Under the pieces are notes generated by a model. The model was not told the origin of the DNA, did not search any database, and worked only from the letters and a program-made list of their open reading frames with translations. A DNA stretch of 64,000 nt from Chryseobacterium populi (GTDB lineage Bacteria; Bacteroidota; Bacteroidia; Flavobacteriales; Weeksellaceae): the NCBI RefSeq assembly GCF_000282115.1, contig NZ_AKJY01000003.1:62001-126000 (forward strand), given 5' to 3'. Positions 34,915 through 43,290 of this stretch are shown piece after piece. Each line of letters begins with the position of its first letter. The stretch's first letter is position 1. Position numbers and translations under genes: made by a program.

Positions 34915-37333
34915 GTTCTGTAATTTTGGCGGTGATTTTTATTTCTTTGTTTTGAGGGAATTTTTCCCAGTACCATTCTCTGTAACAAAAATTGAGATTG
35001 GCTTTTTTGTGAGGCATTTCGACTACTTTCTCGATTTTAAACCCGACATGGGCTTTGTTCATCATGGAGGCAAATGAATCTACAGATCCTTCACCGACCA
35101 TTTTACCGACTTCAGGCTGTGCAAACACATAGTCTACCATAGATTGGGTAGAAGGTGACACATATTTCTTTTTGGGGTCCACCGGAGCAATGAACTGATG
35201 GGTTCCGTAATCAGTAGGAAGAACATCATAATAATCTCCTACAATATCCCTTGAAGCCCAGTAGATTTCAATATTACATGAAGGTTCACCGTTGCTCAGG
35301 ATGATATAGCTGTGGGCTTCATCACCCGGTAACATGATGCGGTAATAAGTTTCAAGCTCATCGAGGGGCCAGTTCATCTGCCAGATTTTAATTGCATGTT
35401 CACGGTTAAACCATTCGTGCAGCATTTCAAGGTCATTTTCAAGATCGATGGGGCGCATGCTGATGGTAACGTCTTCTTTCGGGAAGTAACGTTTGAAAAA
35501 TACTTCACTTCCTTTAGGCTGTATCAGCTGATCTGAAAAGAAATATTTATGAAACAGATTCGGGATCTGAACGTAAGAAAGTGCAGCTGCATTGGCTCCG
35601 CCATCCATATCCAGAACAGCTGATTTAAGATTTGATTTTGTACCCCAATATCTTCTGTTCAAAGCATAATAAGTGATATCTGAAGGATTTGACTCATGCA
35701 ATTTCCCGAATGCCCTGTAGGCGATATTGATGAGCTTTCTCTCTTTTATCCATTCTGTTTTCCCTATTGAAGCGATGAGAGCTGACAGATTACTTACAAG
35801 CAAATGATGGGAAATAATATCCAGGAGACGCTCATCCCTGATGAAAAGCTCTTCAATTTCCTTATGTTCTTTAATCAGGTCCTGATATTCTTCTCTGGTG
35901 CTTTCTTTCAGCAGATAGCCTTGCCCGTCTCTTACAAAAACAGTTTGAGGCAAAAGGTGATCATCGAGCCCGATCATTAAATTCTGCTGATGAACTTCAG
36001 GAGCCATTCCGTAGCGGCTGAACAAATGATTTAACGGAGCAATCAACAGTTTGATGTATTTTTCAAACCATATCGTTATTGCTTCTTCCTGATCTTTTCC
36101 CAACCGGTCTGAAACATCTTTAAAAAATCGTTGGATAAAAGTATAGTCATCAGCAGGCCCATCCTGACACAATCTTGCCAGCAGCAATACTTTATCTTCC
36201 GGCAAAAACGGATTTTCACGGATCAGCAGATTAAGACTGTCGATATTTTTATCGTTATCATACACGCTTACTGCCCCCGGTTCTAATAATAATTTAAAGT
36301 GGGTAAATTCCTTTTCAAAAGAAGCTTTAAAATTCTGCCACCATAGAGAGGAAGCATATCCTCTTTTCAAATCTTTCTCACTGTTGATTCTCACAGAGCC
36401 CGTTAAGAGAACATGTAATGAAAACTTCAGCATCCATGGGTGATCAGCTTTGTACAGGGTTCTTATTGAAGAAGTCGAATAAAAACTTTCACCTGATGCC
36501 CCGATGTAGATCAGCTTCCGCGATTTTATCATTTGAGCATATTCTTTGTCTGACAGAATGTAATCAGCTTCCCACGGATGACAGGGAATACAGTAAAAAT
36601 CGGAGAGTTTTTCGCTATCTTTCAGCAGATTTTGTTCAAAACCATTGGGTAATGACGCTGTATCTTCCAGGATTTCCCTTAGAGGTGTCTTTAAAACAGA
36701 ACTCTCTTTAATACAGTTCTTATCTGCTAAAAAATATTCCAGCTGAATTTCCTGATTGAATTCCGGTCCGAATAGAAATTGTTCTTCTTTAGAAAAGCCC
36801 ATTCTCGATTTCGTGAACGGATGCAGGTTATGCCCCACAGGAAGCTGCTGTTCTGATTCTAAAAATGAATAAGATAATGTTTTTTTTTCTTTTGCATAAG
36901 CTGCAAGGGTAAGTTCCAGATTTTTTATACTGCTGTGGATTCTTTCTGTAAATCTTTGGAATCCGGATTCATTAAAACTTTCTGAAAATTCTCTATAAAC
37001 CAGTCGGATCAGCTTATCAATGTCAGGTTCATAAACTTTTTCATTTTTATGGTCAACGATCCATAACGGAAATCCATAGTCGTGAAAAGCGCTTTCAGAA
37101 CGATAAGAAATAGGTGCGAATAAAAAGATTTCACTTCGTTTTAATTCAAACCTGATGTGAAGCGGATAATGACTGTTCTGTAATGCCTGAGCAGTCAGTT
37201 TATCATACTTTGGAACACCTTCGTAGAATTTTCCGTTTCCAAGCTCCCTCAACATTCCGTTTAATAAGATACGGAAAGTAATATACTGTGCTCTTTCTTT
37301 AAACTTACTTGTCTGTACTAAAGTCTTCTCCAT
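34892..37333 (-). CDS. NIS synthetase fused to a GNAT hydroxylamine acyltransferase
   Basis: An 813-residue two-domain protein. Residues 1 to about 600 are an IucA/IucC synthetase, with PVGHNLHPFTKSRMGFS near residue 165, CIPCHPWEADYIL near residue 245 and APEVHQQNLMIGLDD near residue 445. Residues about 620-800 are an IucB-like acyltransferase (TISMRPIDLENDLEMLHEWF, NIEIYWASRDIVGDYYD and the late FCYREWYWEKF). The two halves do the N-acylation and a citrate condensation of one pathway. Overlap with the preceding gene is 29 bp. Length is about the sum of the two separate enzymes. Confidence 0.93.
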   Translation of the reverse strand: MEKTLVQTSKFKERAQYITFRILLNGMLRELGNGKFYEGVPKYDKLTAQALQNSHYPLHIRFELKRSEIFLFAPISYRSESAFHDYGFPLWIVDHKNEKVYEPDIDKLIRLVYREFSESFNESGFQRFTERIHSSIKNLELTLAAYAKEKKTLSYSFLESEQQLPVGHNLHPFTKSRMGFSKEEQFLFGPEFNQEIQLEYFLADKNCIKESSVLKTPLREILEDTASLPNGFEQNLLKDSEKLSDFYCIPCHPWEADYILSDKEYAQMIKSRKLIYIGASGESFYSTSSIRTLYKADHPWMLKFSLHVLLTGSVRINSEKDLKRGYASSLWWQNFKASFEKEFTHFKLLLEPGAVSVYDNDKNIDSLNLLIRENPFLPEDKVLLLARLCQDGPADDYTFIQRFFKDVSDRLGKDQEEAITIWFEKYIKLLIAPLNHLFSRYGMAPEVHQQNLMIGLDDHLLPQTVFVRDGQGYLLKESTREEYQDLIKEHKEIEELFIRDERLLDIISHHLLVSNLSALIASIGKTEWIKERKLINIAYRAFGKLHESNPSDITYYALNRRYWGTKSNLKSAVLDMDGGANAAALSYVQIPNLFHKYFFSDQLIQPKGSEVFFKRYFPKEDVTISMRPIDLENDLEMLHEWFNREHAIKIWQMNWPLDELETYYRIMLPGDEAHSYIILSNGEPSCNIEIYWASRDIVGDYYDVLPTDYGTHQFIAPVDPKKKYVSPSTQSMVDYVFAQPEVGKMVGEGSVDSFASMMNKAHVGFKIEKVVEMPHKKANLNFCYREWYWEKFPQNKEIKITAKITEHAQGTSV

Positions 37334-38831
37334 GCGATTTGATTTTGTTTAAAATTTGATGAACATCTTCTGTTGTCGTAATCGGATTGAGGAAAGTGAA
37401 TTTCAGGTAGAGGTTTCCGTCAACTTTAGTACTTGCCACAAGGATTTCGCCGCTGTAGAACAACTTCATTTTAATAAATTGATTAAGGGCATTCAAATCC
37501 TTAATGTCAGATCTCATATATCTGAATACCAGTACACTTAAATCTGTATCGGATAAAAGTTCAAACTGAGGATCTTCCGTAATCATTTCTGCTATGTCTT
37601 TGGTAAGATCAATTACCCTGTCTGTGTATTCAGCCAGCTGCTCCTGCCCCATCATTCTCAGGGTAAACCACAGTTTCAAAGCATCAAATCTCCTTGTACT
37701 CTGGATAATGGATTTGTTGATCTGTGCAGGAATTTCTTCTTCATCCATTTCTTCCGGATTCAGGTAATCGGCATGATGCTTCAGAATTCGCAGCTCTCTT
37801 TTATTTTTAACAATAAATGCACTGCTGCTGATAGGCTGGAAAAAAGATTTATGATAATCTATTGTTACTGAGTCTGCACGCTCTATTCCGTTAAGGAGAT
37901 GACGGTATTTGTCGCTCAGCAACAGTGCACAGCCATAAGCAGCATCTACATGCATCCAGATATTGTGTTGTTCCGCAATATTGGCGATGTCTTCCAATGG
38001 ATCAATATTTCCGAAATCTGTGGTTCCTGCTGTAGCGATAATTCCGATCGGGATATTTCCCATCAGGATTTCACGTTTCATATACTTTTTAAGCAGAGTG
38101 ATATCCATCCGGAACCTCTTATCTGTAGGAACTTTTACAATAGATTTTTCACCAAGTCCCATAATAGAAGCATTTTTCTGGTTGCTGAAATGCGCTTTAT
38201 CTGAAATGAAGATTCTGAAACGGCCTGCTTCAGAAGGAAGTCCGTCCAGCTTGATATTGTGATTTAATTTTTTTTGGGAGAAGCAATCTCTCATCATTAC
38301 CAGCCCCATTAAGTTACTTTGTGATCCACCTGCTGTAAAGACACCATCGCTTTCATCAGGATTATAGCCCAGTTTTTCTGCGGTCCAGTCGATCAGCTTT
38401 CTTTCCATAAAAGTACCGCCTGCGCTTTGATCATAAGTATCCTGAGAAGAATTGATGGCACTGACCAGGATTTCTCCTGCGAGAGCCGGGATTACAATCG
38501 GACAGTTAAGATGGGCAACGTATTGCGGAAGGTGGAAAGCTGTTGCATGCTTCACATAGATATCATCTACTTCGCTCAGGAGTTCTTCATAAGAAGAAAG
38601 TTTCCGGTTCAGATCAATATGCTGAACCATTGTTTTCATTTTTTTAGCTTCTATTCCACTGAATGGCTTGTCATTTCTGTGAAGAAATTTTCCTACCAGG
38701 TCTAAAGTGTCATTAATTGCGGAACGATAATGATCGTAATTATTCTGATGGAAAATGTTATTAAATTTCCCCGAAAAGTGAGGTGAAGGACTATTTATCA
38801 CCTCGCCGAGAGGTATTATTTCGTTATTCAT
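37305..38831 (-). CDS. PLP-dependent amino acid decarboxylase (group II, lysine or 2,4-diaminobutyrate type)
   Basis: A 508-residue decarboxylase with FTAGGSQSNLMGLVM near residue 163, MHVDAAYGCALLL near residue 291 and PLP-binding Lys328 in DYHKSFFQPISSSA. This is the family used for diaminobutyrate decarboxylase and for cadaverine supply in siderophore pathways. It is the first gene of the operon, followed by a 29-bp overlap. The probable substrate is lysine or hydroxylysine, giving (hydroxy)cadaverine; diaminobutyrate is the alternative. The promoter region at 38832-39046 is shared with the divergent dioxygenase. Confidence 0.9.
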   Translation of the reverse strand: MNNEIIPLGEVINSPSPHFSGKFNNIFHQNNYDHYRSAINDTLDLVGKFLHRNDKPFSGIEAKKMKTMVQHIDLNRKLSSYEELLSEVDDIYVKHATAFHLPQYVAHLNCPIVIPALAGEILVSAINSSQDTYDQSAGGTFMERKLIDWTAEKLGYNPDESDGVFTAGGSQSNLMGLVMMRDCFSQKKLNHNIKLDGLPSEAGRFRIFISDKAHFSNQKNASIMGLGEKSIVKVPTDKRFRMDITLLKKYMKREILMGNIPIGIIATAGTTDFGNIDPLEDIANIAEQHNIWMHVDAAYGCALLLSDKYRHLLNGIERADSVTIDYHKSFFQPISSSAFIVKNKRELRILKHHADYLNPEEMDEEEIPAQINKSIIQSTRRFDALKLWFTLRMMGQEQLAEYTDRVIDLTKDIAEMITEDPQFELLSDTDLSVLVFRYMRSDIKDLNALNQFIKMKLFYSGEILVASTKVDGNLYLKFTFLNPITTTEDVHQILNKIKSHGEDFSTDK

Positions 38832-38902
38832 ATATCTATTTGTACTGATGATTGGAAAAATAAATGTTTTGGATTCTTAATTTAATTTCATGGTTATTTA
38901 TC

Positions 38903-38917
38903 ACGTATTCAATACGT
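38903..38917. promoter_or_regulatory. 7-1-7 palindrome in the siderophore divergent promoter
   Basis: ACGTATT-C-AATACGT is a perfect 15-bp palindrome with the 7-1-7 spacing used by Fur, 71 bp upstream of the decarboxylase start. Base composition differs from the enterobacterial Fur box, so Fur binding is an inference. Confidence 0.4.
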
Positions 38918-38987
38918 TAAATTTTAAAATTTTTCATTTTTTTATTTGGATTTTAATTAGGAATTCATAAATTTGACAGTGTTATTG

Positions 38988-39000
38988 TTATTTAGAATAA
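38988..39000. promoter_or_regulatory. Second inverted repeat in the siderophore divergent promoter
   Basis: TTATTTAGAATAA has 5-bp arms TTATT/AATAA and lies 47 bp upstream of the dioxygenase start. The A/T-rich TTAGAATAA form is closer to a Fur-like half-site. This is a weak assignment. Confidence 0.35.
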
Positions 39001-39046
39001 TTAAAAACAAATATAATAATTTTATCATAACACAAAATTTTTTTTC

Positions 39047-40141
39047 ATGAATTCTCTAAAAACTTTAGAAAGTGACAGTCTTACAGAAGAAAGACTGCTC
39101 CCTTATTCCATAGAAATCAGCGATAGCGAACGTAAAATGATTAAAGAGGCGGCAGAGCATCTCCAGAAAAAATACGGAAGCTTTGAAAATCGTGAATTTG
39201 TAACCCATGTTCATCAATTAGCATCTTATTTTTTACCCGAAAGAATCCTCAGTGTAGCGGCTGCTTTTGCCAGTGATTTTTCTAAAGATCAGTACGGAGC
39301 CGTAATTTTCAAGGGTATGATGGATATTGATCAGGACAAAATAGGGGGTACTCCACCGAATTGGCAGTCAGCTGATTATTCCAAATTCAATTTATTTGGA
39401 TTTGTTTGTGCATTGTTGCATGGTGCTTTACCTTCCAAGCCTGTACAATATTTTTCGCAGCGTAAAGGCGGAGGGCTGATTCATGCAATTATTCCGGATG
39501 AAAAAATGCGTGAAACCCAGACGGGATCAGGATCAGCAACAGATTTATATGTACATACGGAAGATGCTTTTCTTAAAAATCAGGCTGATTTTTTAAGCTT
39601 TATGTATATCCGCAACGAAGAGCAGGTTCCGTCTACCCTTTACTCTGTCCGTTCCCATGAATCGTTGGAAGAATTCAGGACTTTATTCAATCCGATCTTT
39701 AAAATTCCTAAAGATGCCAATCTGCAGAATGAGGAAGATGAAGAAGATGCTCTGGATTCGGTATTGTACGGCAATCAGGAGTTGCCATTTATGCGTTTTG
39801 ATGCTGCAGAACAGTTATTCAATCCCAATATAAAGCAGACCGATCTGGCTCATCATGCTTTGAATAAGTTCTGGGAAGAAGCAAAACATCTTGTCTATTC
39901 AGACTTTATTCCTCAGGCGGGAGATGTAATTCTGGTCAACAATCATTTATGTGCTCATGGAAGGTCTGCTTTCCGTGCCGGAATAAGAAATATAGATGGT
40001 GTAGAATACCATTGCGAAAGAAGGATCATGCTTCGGATGATGAGTAAGGTAAGCCTGATCGATATGAGAGGTCATACTCTTACGGAAGATCCGTTTTTTG
40101 TCATAGAGGAACATCTGGGTAAAAACTTTAAAGATCTTTAA
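39047..40141 (+). CDS. Clavaminate-synthase-like Fe(II)/2-oxoglutarate amino acid hydroxylase
   Basis: A 364-residue dioxygenase. Iron ligands are His170 and Glu172 in YVHTEDAF and His304 in CAHGRSAF, with the nearby Arg for 2-oxoglutarate. The preceding TQTGSGSATD and following FLSFMYIRN match the AsnO/VioC/KDO group that hydroxylates free amino acids at C3 or C4. The gene is divergent from the siderophore operon by 215 bp. A lysine 4-hydroxylase (KDO type) followed by decarboxylation would give 3-hydroxycadaverine. Substrate is inferred from context; arginine or asparagine are alternatives. Confidence 0.85.
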   Translation: MNSLKTLESDSLTEERLLPYSIEISDSERKMIKEAAEHLQKKYGSFENREFVTHVHQLASYFLPERILSVAAAFASDFSKDQYGAVIFKGMMDIDQDKIGGTPPNWQSADYSKFNLFGFVCALLHGALPSKPVQYFSQRKGGGLIHAIIPDEKMRETQTGSGSATDLYVHTEDAFLKNQADFLSFMYIRNEEQVPSTLYSVRSHESLEEFRTLFNPIFKIPKDANLQNEEDEEDALDSVLYGNQELPFMRFDAAEQLFNPNIKQTDLAHHALNKFWEEAKHLVYSDFIPQAGDVILVNNHLCAHGRSAFRAGIRNIDGVEYHCERRIMLRMMSKVSLIDMRGHTLTEDPFFVIEEHLGKNFKDL

Positions 40142-40173
40142 AATATCCGGATCTCTGATATTTGATTTTTAAT

Positions 40174-40219
40174 AATAAATCCTTTTTAAGCAGAACGCTT
40201 GAAAAGGATTTATTTTTTT
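40174..40219 (+). terminator. Strong terminator after the dioxygenase
   Basis: AATAAATCCTTTT pairs with AAAAGGATTTATT, with AGC/GCT pairs near the loop and a run of T after it. This separates the dioxygenase from the next gene. Confidence 0.9.
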
Positions 40220-40334
40220 AAAGGCATTGTATAATGCAGATGATTAAAAAAAAATTATTGTCAGGAATGATAAATGTCCGGTACATCAGGGATTTGCGCT
40301 ATATTTGGGAATCAAATCAAAAAACTTAATTACG

Positions 40335-41735
40335 ATGATCAGCTCAAAAACAATAATGGCTATCTGCCTGAATTTCATGTTGTTTTCTACTGGAGTTTTT
40401 GCCCAGGATAAATCCAGACTTCTGGACAGTGTTTTTACATCCCTTTACAATCAGAAAAAATTTAATGGTAACGTTCTTATTGCAGATAAAGGGAAAATTA
40501 TCTTTGAAAAAAGCTATGGTATAGCAGATGAAAAAACCGGACGGCTGCTCAATACAAAAACCACATTTGAACTGGCCTCTGTTTCAAAACAGTTTACGGC
40601 ACTGGGTATTGTACTGCTGCAGAAACAGGGAAAACTGAATTATGATGACAAGATCTCAAAATATATTCCGGAACTTTCTTTTTATAATGAAATTACCATC
40701 AGGAATCTTTTGAATCATACCAGCGGACTCCCTGATTATATGGAATTATTTGAAAAAAACTGGGACAAAAGCAAATTTGCTGTGAATGATGATATTATTA
40801 AGGAACTGGCAAAATATAAACCCTCTCTTGAATTTAAACCCAATCAAAAGTTTGAGTACAGTAATACGGGGTATGCACTGTTGGGAAGCATTATTGAGAG
40901 TGTTTCTAAAAAATCTTTCGGGGATTTTCTCAGCGAATATATCTTTAAACCGCTCGGAATGGATCATACGCTGGTGTACAGAAGCCGATACAAGCCGCAA
41001 TCAATAGACAATTATGCATTAGGCTATGAAGCAGATAATTCCGGCAACAAAATTCTTCCGGACAGTAATGGAAAAGAATATTATTCTTATTATCTGGATG
41101 GAATTGTAGGAGATGGCATGGTAAATTCTACCCTTGAAGATCTTTTTAAGTGGGACAGAGCTTTATATACAAACAAACTGGTGGATGATAATGATAAGAA
41201 ATTAATATTTAACGATATAATTACGGAGAACGGAAAAAAGACAACTTACGGATTTGGATGGTTTGTTAAAAATAATGATAAATATGGGAAAACAGTAAGC
41301 CATTCGGGAGGCTGGGCAGGTTACGCAAGTTTTATAGAGCGTCATCTGGATCATGATAAAACATTTATTTTTCTACAGAATAACCTGACCCCAATAACTA
41401 AAATTCCGTCAGATGATGTCCGGAAAATACTTTATAACGAAAAGCTTGAAACTAAAAATCTAAAAGCTGTCCAACTCAACAAAGAGCAGCTCCAGGCTTA
41501 CACAGGAGTTTATTCTTCATCCGATTTTCCTATGAAACTGAAAGTGTTTGTACAGGATGCTTCCCTTTATGCACAAGCGGTAGCAGAAGGGCAAAAAGCA
41601 TTTCAGCTAACAGCTTATGAAAATCATATTTTTAAGTTTGACGGAGCCGATATAAGAATGGAGTTTGATTTGGAACAACATATTATAGATTTCAGACAGG
41701 GAAGCATGATGAAACTGGAATTTACAAAGGAATGA
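40335..41735 (+). CDS. Secreted serine hydrolase (class C beta-lactamase/transpeptidase fold)
   Basis: Started at the ATG at 40335, it has 466 residues and a signal peptide (MFLFSTGVFAQ-like region, cleavage near residue 24). An upstream TTG lies inside a promoter-like TATATTTG (40300-40307) and is not preferred. Active-site motifs are Ser82-x-x-Lys85 in ASVSKQF, the YSNTGY (YxN) near residue 186 and HSGGWAGY (HxG) near residue 335. A C-terminal domain after residue 390 (LQAYTGVYSSSDFPMKL) is typical of Bacteroidota members. It probably acts on D-Ala peptides or esters in the periplasm; true antibiotic hydrolysis cannot be read from sequence. Confidence 0.88.
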   Translation: MISSKTIMAICLNFMLFSTGVFAQDKSRLLDSVFTSLYNQKKFNGNVLIADKGKIIFEKSYGIADEKTGRLLNTKTTFELASVSKQFTALGIVLLQKQGKLNYDDKISKYIPELSFYNEITIRNLLNHTSGLPDYMELFEKNWDKSKFAVNDDIIKELAKYKPSLEFKPNQKFEYSNTGYALLGSIIESVSKKSFGDFLSEYIFKPLGMDHTLVYRSRYKPQSIDNYALGYEADNSGNKILPDSNGKEYYSYYLDGIVGDGMVNSTLEDLFKWDRALYTNKLVDDNDKKLIFNDIITENGKKTTYGFGWFVKNNDKYGKTVSHSGGWAGYASFIERHLDHDKTFIFLQNNLTPITKIPSDDVRKILYNEKLETKNLKAVQLNKEQLQAYTGVYSSSDFPMKLKVFVQDASLYAQAVAEGQKAFQLTAYENHIFKFDGADIRMEFDLEQHIIDFRQGSMMKLEFTKE

Positions 41736-41768
41736 TGGATTGATCTCCTTTCAAAAACTTATTATATA

Positions 41769-41800
41769 TAAAGCCTCCTGTTCTGCAGAAGGCTTTTTTT
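41769..41800. terminator. Terminator between serine hydrolase and GNAT genes
   Basis: AAGCCT (41771-41776) pairs with AGGCTT (41790-41795), with CTG/CAG inside, and is followed by TTTTT on the plus strand. Confidence 0.8.
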
Positions 41801-41814
41801 CAGGGCTGATTCTA

Positions 41815-42336
41815 TTATTCCAAAACTTTTTTCATCATCAGATCTGTCTGTTCATCAGTGCCTAATCTGAAGATGTGTTTATCAAATTCAATGAAACCAT
41901 TTTTCCTGTAAAAGTTTAAAGCTCTGAGATTTTTTTCCCATACACCCAGCCAGAGATAAGATTTCTTTAAATTCTGAGCGATTTCCAGGGCCTGATCATA
42001 CAGCAGTTGCCCGACTTTTTTACTGTGATGGCTGCTCTTTACATAGATACGTTCAATTTCAAGAGACGTCTCATCCTGCAATTCCGTCTGTGCTTTCCCG
42101 GAATTTACTTTCAGATAACCTACCGGATTGTCTTCTTCCCAGGCAATAAAGAAAAAAGAATCGGGATTATTTAATTCGGTTTTTATTTTCTCCGTATTGA
42201 AGCTTTTTTCCAGGTATTCTTTCATGGCCTCTTCCGAATTATCTGCCGAAAAGGTTTCAGCAAAGGTCTGTTTTCCGATACTCTGTAAAGTTTCAAGATC
42301 TTCAGAAGAAGCTTTATTAATGATGATTGAGGTCAT
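41815..42336 (-). CDS. GNAT-family N-acetyltransferase
   Basis: A 173-residue GNAT protein. Beta strand 4 and the acetyl-CoA loop are visible in LEIERIYVKSSHHSKKVGQL near residue 90 (motif A; KKVGQL replaces the usual RGxG), and LYDQALEIAQ and YLWLGVWEKNLRALNFYRKN follow. The end FIEFDKHIFRLGTDEQTDLM is standard for the group that acetylates small amines or protein N-termini. Substrate unknown. The gene follows the dsbA-like gene on the same strand across a repeat. Confidence 0.88.
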   Translation of the reverse strand: MTSIIINKASSEDLETLQSIGKQTFAETFSADNSEEAMKEYLEKSFNTEKIKTELNNPDSFFFIAWEEDNPVGYLKVNSGKAQTELQDETSLEIERIYVKSSHHSKKVGQLLYDQALEIAQNLKKSYLWLGVWEKNLRALNFYRKNGFIEFDKHIFRLGTDEQTDLMMKKVLE

Positions 42337-42355
42337 ACTTTTAAATTAAATGGAA

Positions 42356-42515
42356 GGCGGCTTCGAGAGCCTCAGCCACCTTTTGTTGTTTATATTTGCT
42401 GTAACGCTAATTTATAAAATAAGATTCTAAATGCAATAATGGTTTCGGGAGTTTAAACCATCTTCTTAGTATTTTTATCAGTGGGGCAAAGGTGGCTGAG
42501 GCTCTCGAAGCCACC
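42356..42515. repeat. Inverted pair of REP-like hairpin repeats (copies 2 and 3)
   Basis: GGCGGCTTCGAGAGCCTCAG plus CCACC at 42356-42380, and its reverse complement (GGTGGCTGAGGCTCTCGAAG plus CCACC) at 42491-42515. The pair faces each other across 110 bp of AT-rich DNA. Each unit can fold on its own and the two can pair with each other. The same unit lies at 17414. This is the layout of REP/BIME elements mobilised by RAYT transposases in other bacteria; no RAYT gene is in the window. Confidence 0.85.
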
Positions 42516-42520
42516 TGTTT

Positions 42521-43219
42521 TTATATACTGCATCCGTCAGCGTCACAGGAATTTTCTCCGTTGTAAAGATCTTTAAACGGAGAAACCGTTTCCTTGTAAG
42601 TCTGCTGAAGGGCATTTTCAAAAACTTCTACAGGCTGAGCTCCTGAAACAGCATACTTGCCATTCAGGACAAAAAAAGGAACTCCTGAAATCCCATTGCT
42701 TTTAGCCTCGGAAATATCATGATTCACATCCTGATCAAACTCATCAGACATTAGTACCAATCTGGCCTCTGCATTATCGATGCCCAGTTTCCCGGCAAGA
42801 GCAGTTAAAGTTTCAATATCCCCGACATTTTTACCCTCAACAAAATGAGCTTCAAATAATGCTTCCTCCATTTCTGAAGATTTATTATATTTTTTGGATA
42901 AGTGAAGCAGCTTGTGTGCCGGAAATGTATTGGTAATTAAAGCGGTTTCAAAATTAAAATCGATTCCTGCTCCTTTTCCCATCTGCTTTACCTGGCTGAT
43001 CATCTGGCTGGCCTGAGCTTCCGGAAAACCTTTTTTCTCTTTAAAATAAGTAAGGGTATTTTTGGTTTCTGACGGATCTAAAGTGGGATCCAGCTGGAAG
43101 CTCTTCCACTCTACCTCTATCTGATCTTTAAAGGGAAGCTTTTCTAAAGCCTGTTCAAAATTATTTTTTCCTATATAGCAAAACGGACACATGACATCCG
43201 ACCAAATTTCTATTTTCAT
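42521..43219 (-). CDS. DsbA/FrnE-type thiol oxidoreductase
   Basis: A 232-residue thioredoxin-fold protein with active-site Cys11-Pro-Phe-Cys14 in SDVMCPFCYIG, at the start of the fold. The helical insertion and GVPFFVLNGKYAVSGAQPVE (cis-Pro loop) are typical of FrnE/2-hydroxychromene-2-carboxylate isomerase-like DsbA proteins. There is no signal peptide, so it acts in the cytoplasm. The C-terminal tail NSCDADGC carries two more Cys. It probably reduces or oxidises small thiols. Confidence 0.9.
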   Translation of the reverse strand: MKIEIWSDVMCPFCYIGKNNFEQALEKLPFKDQIEVEWKSFQLDPTLDPSETKNTLTYFKEKKGFPEAQASQMISQVKQMGKGAGIDFNFETALITNTFPAHKLLHLSKKYNKSSEMEEALFEAHFVEGKNVGDIETLTALAGKLGIDNAEARLVLMSDEFDQDVNHDISEAKSNGISGVPFFVLNGKYAVSGAQPVEVFENALQQTYKETVSPFKDLYNGENSCDADGCSI

Positions 43220-43290
43220 TGTTTTGATTTTTAATTATCAAATACAAAGTTACAGATGTTTTTTAATGTAACAAAATACATTACACTTTA

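Noticed and set aside
25122-38831. NRPS siderophore cluster
   Set aside because: The AMP ligase and carrier protein are free-standing and no condensation or thioesterase domain exists; the IucA/IucC enzymes define an NIS pathway.
40305-40334. TTG start for the serine hydrolase
   Set aside because: It lies within a promoter-like TATATTTG and would put ten residues before the signal peptide.
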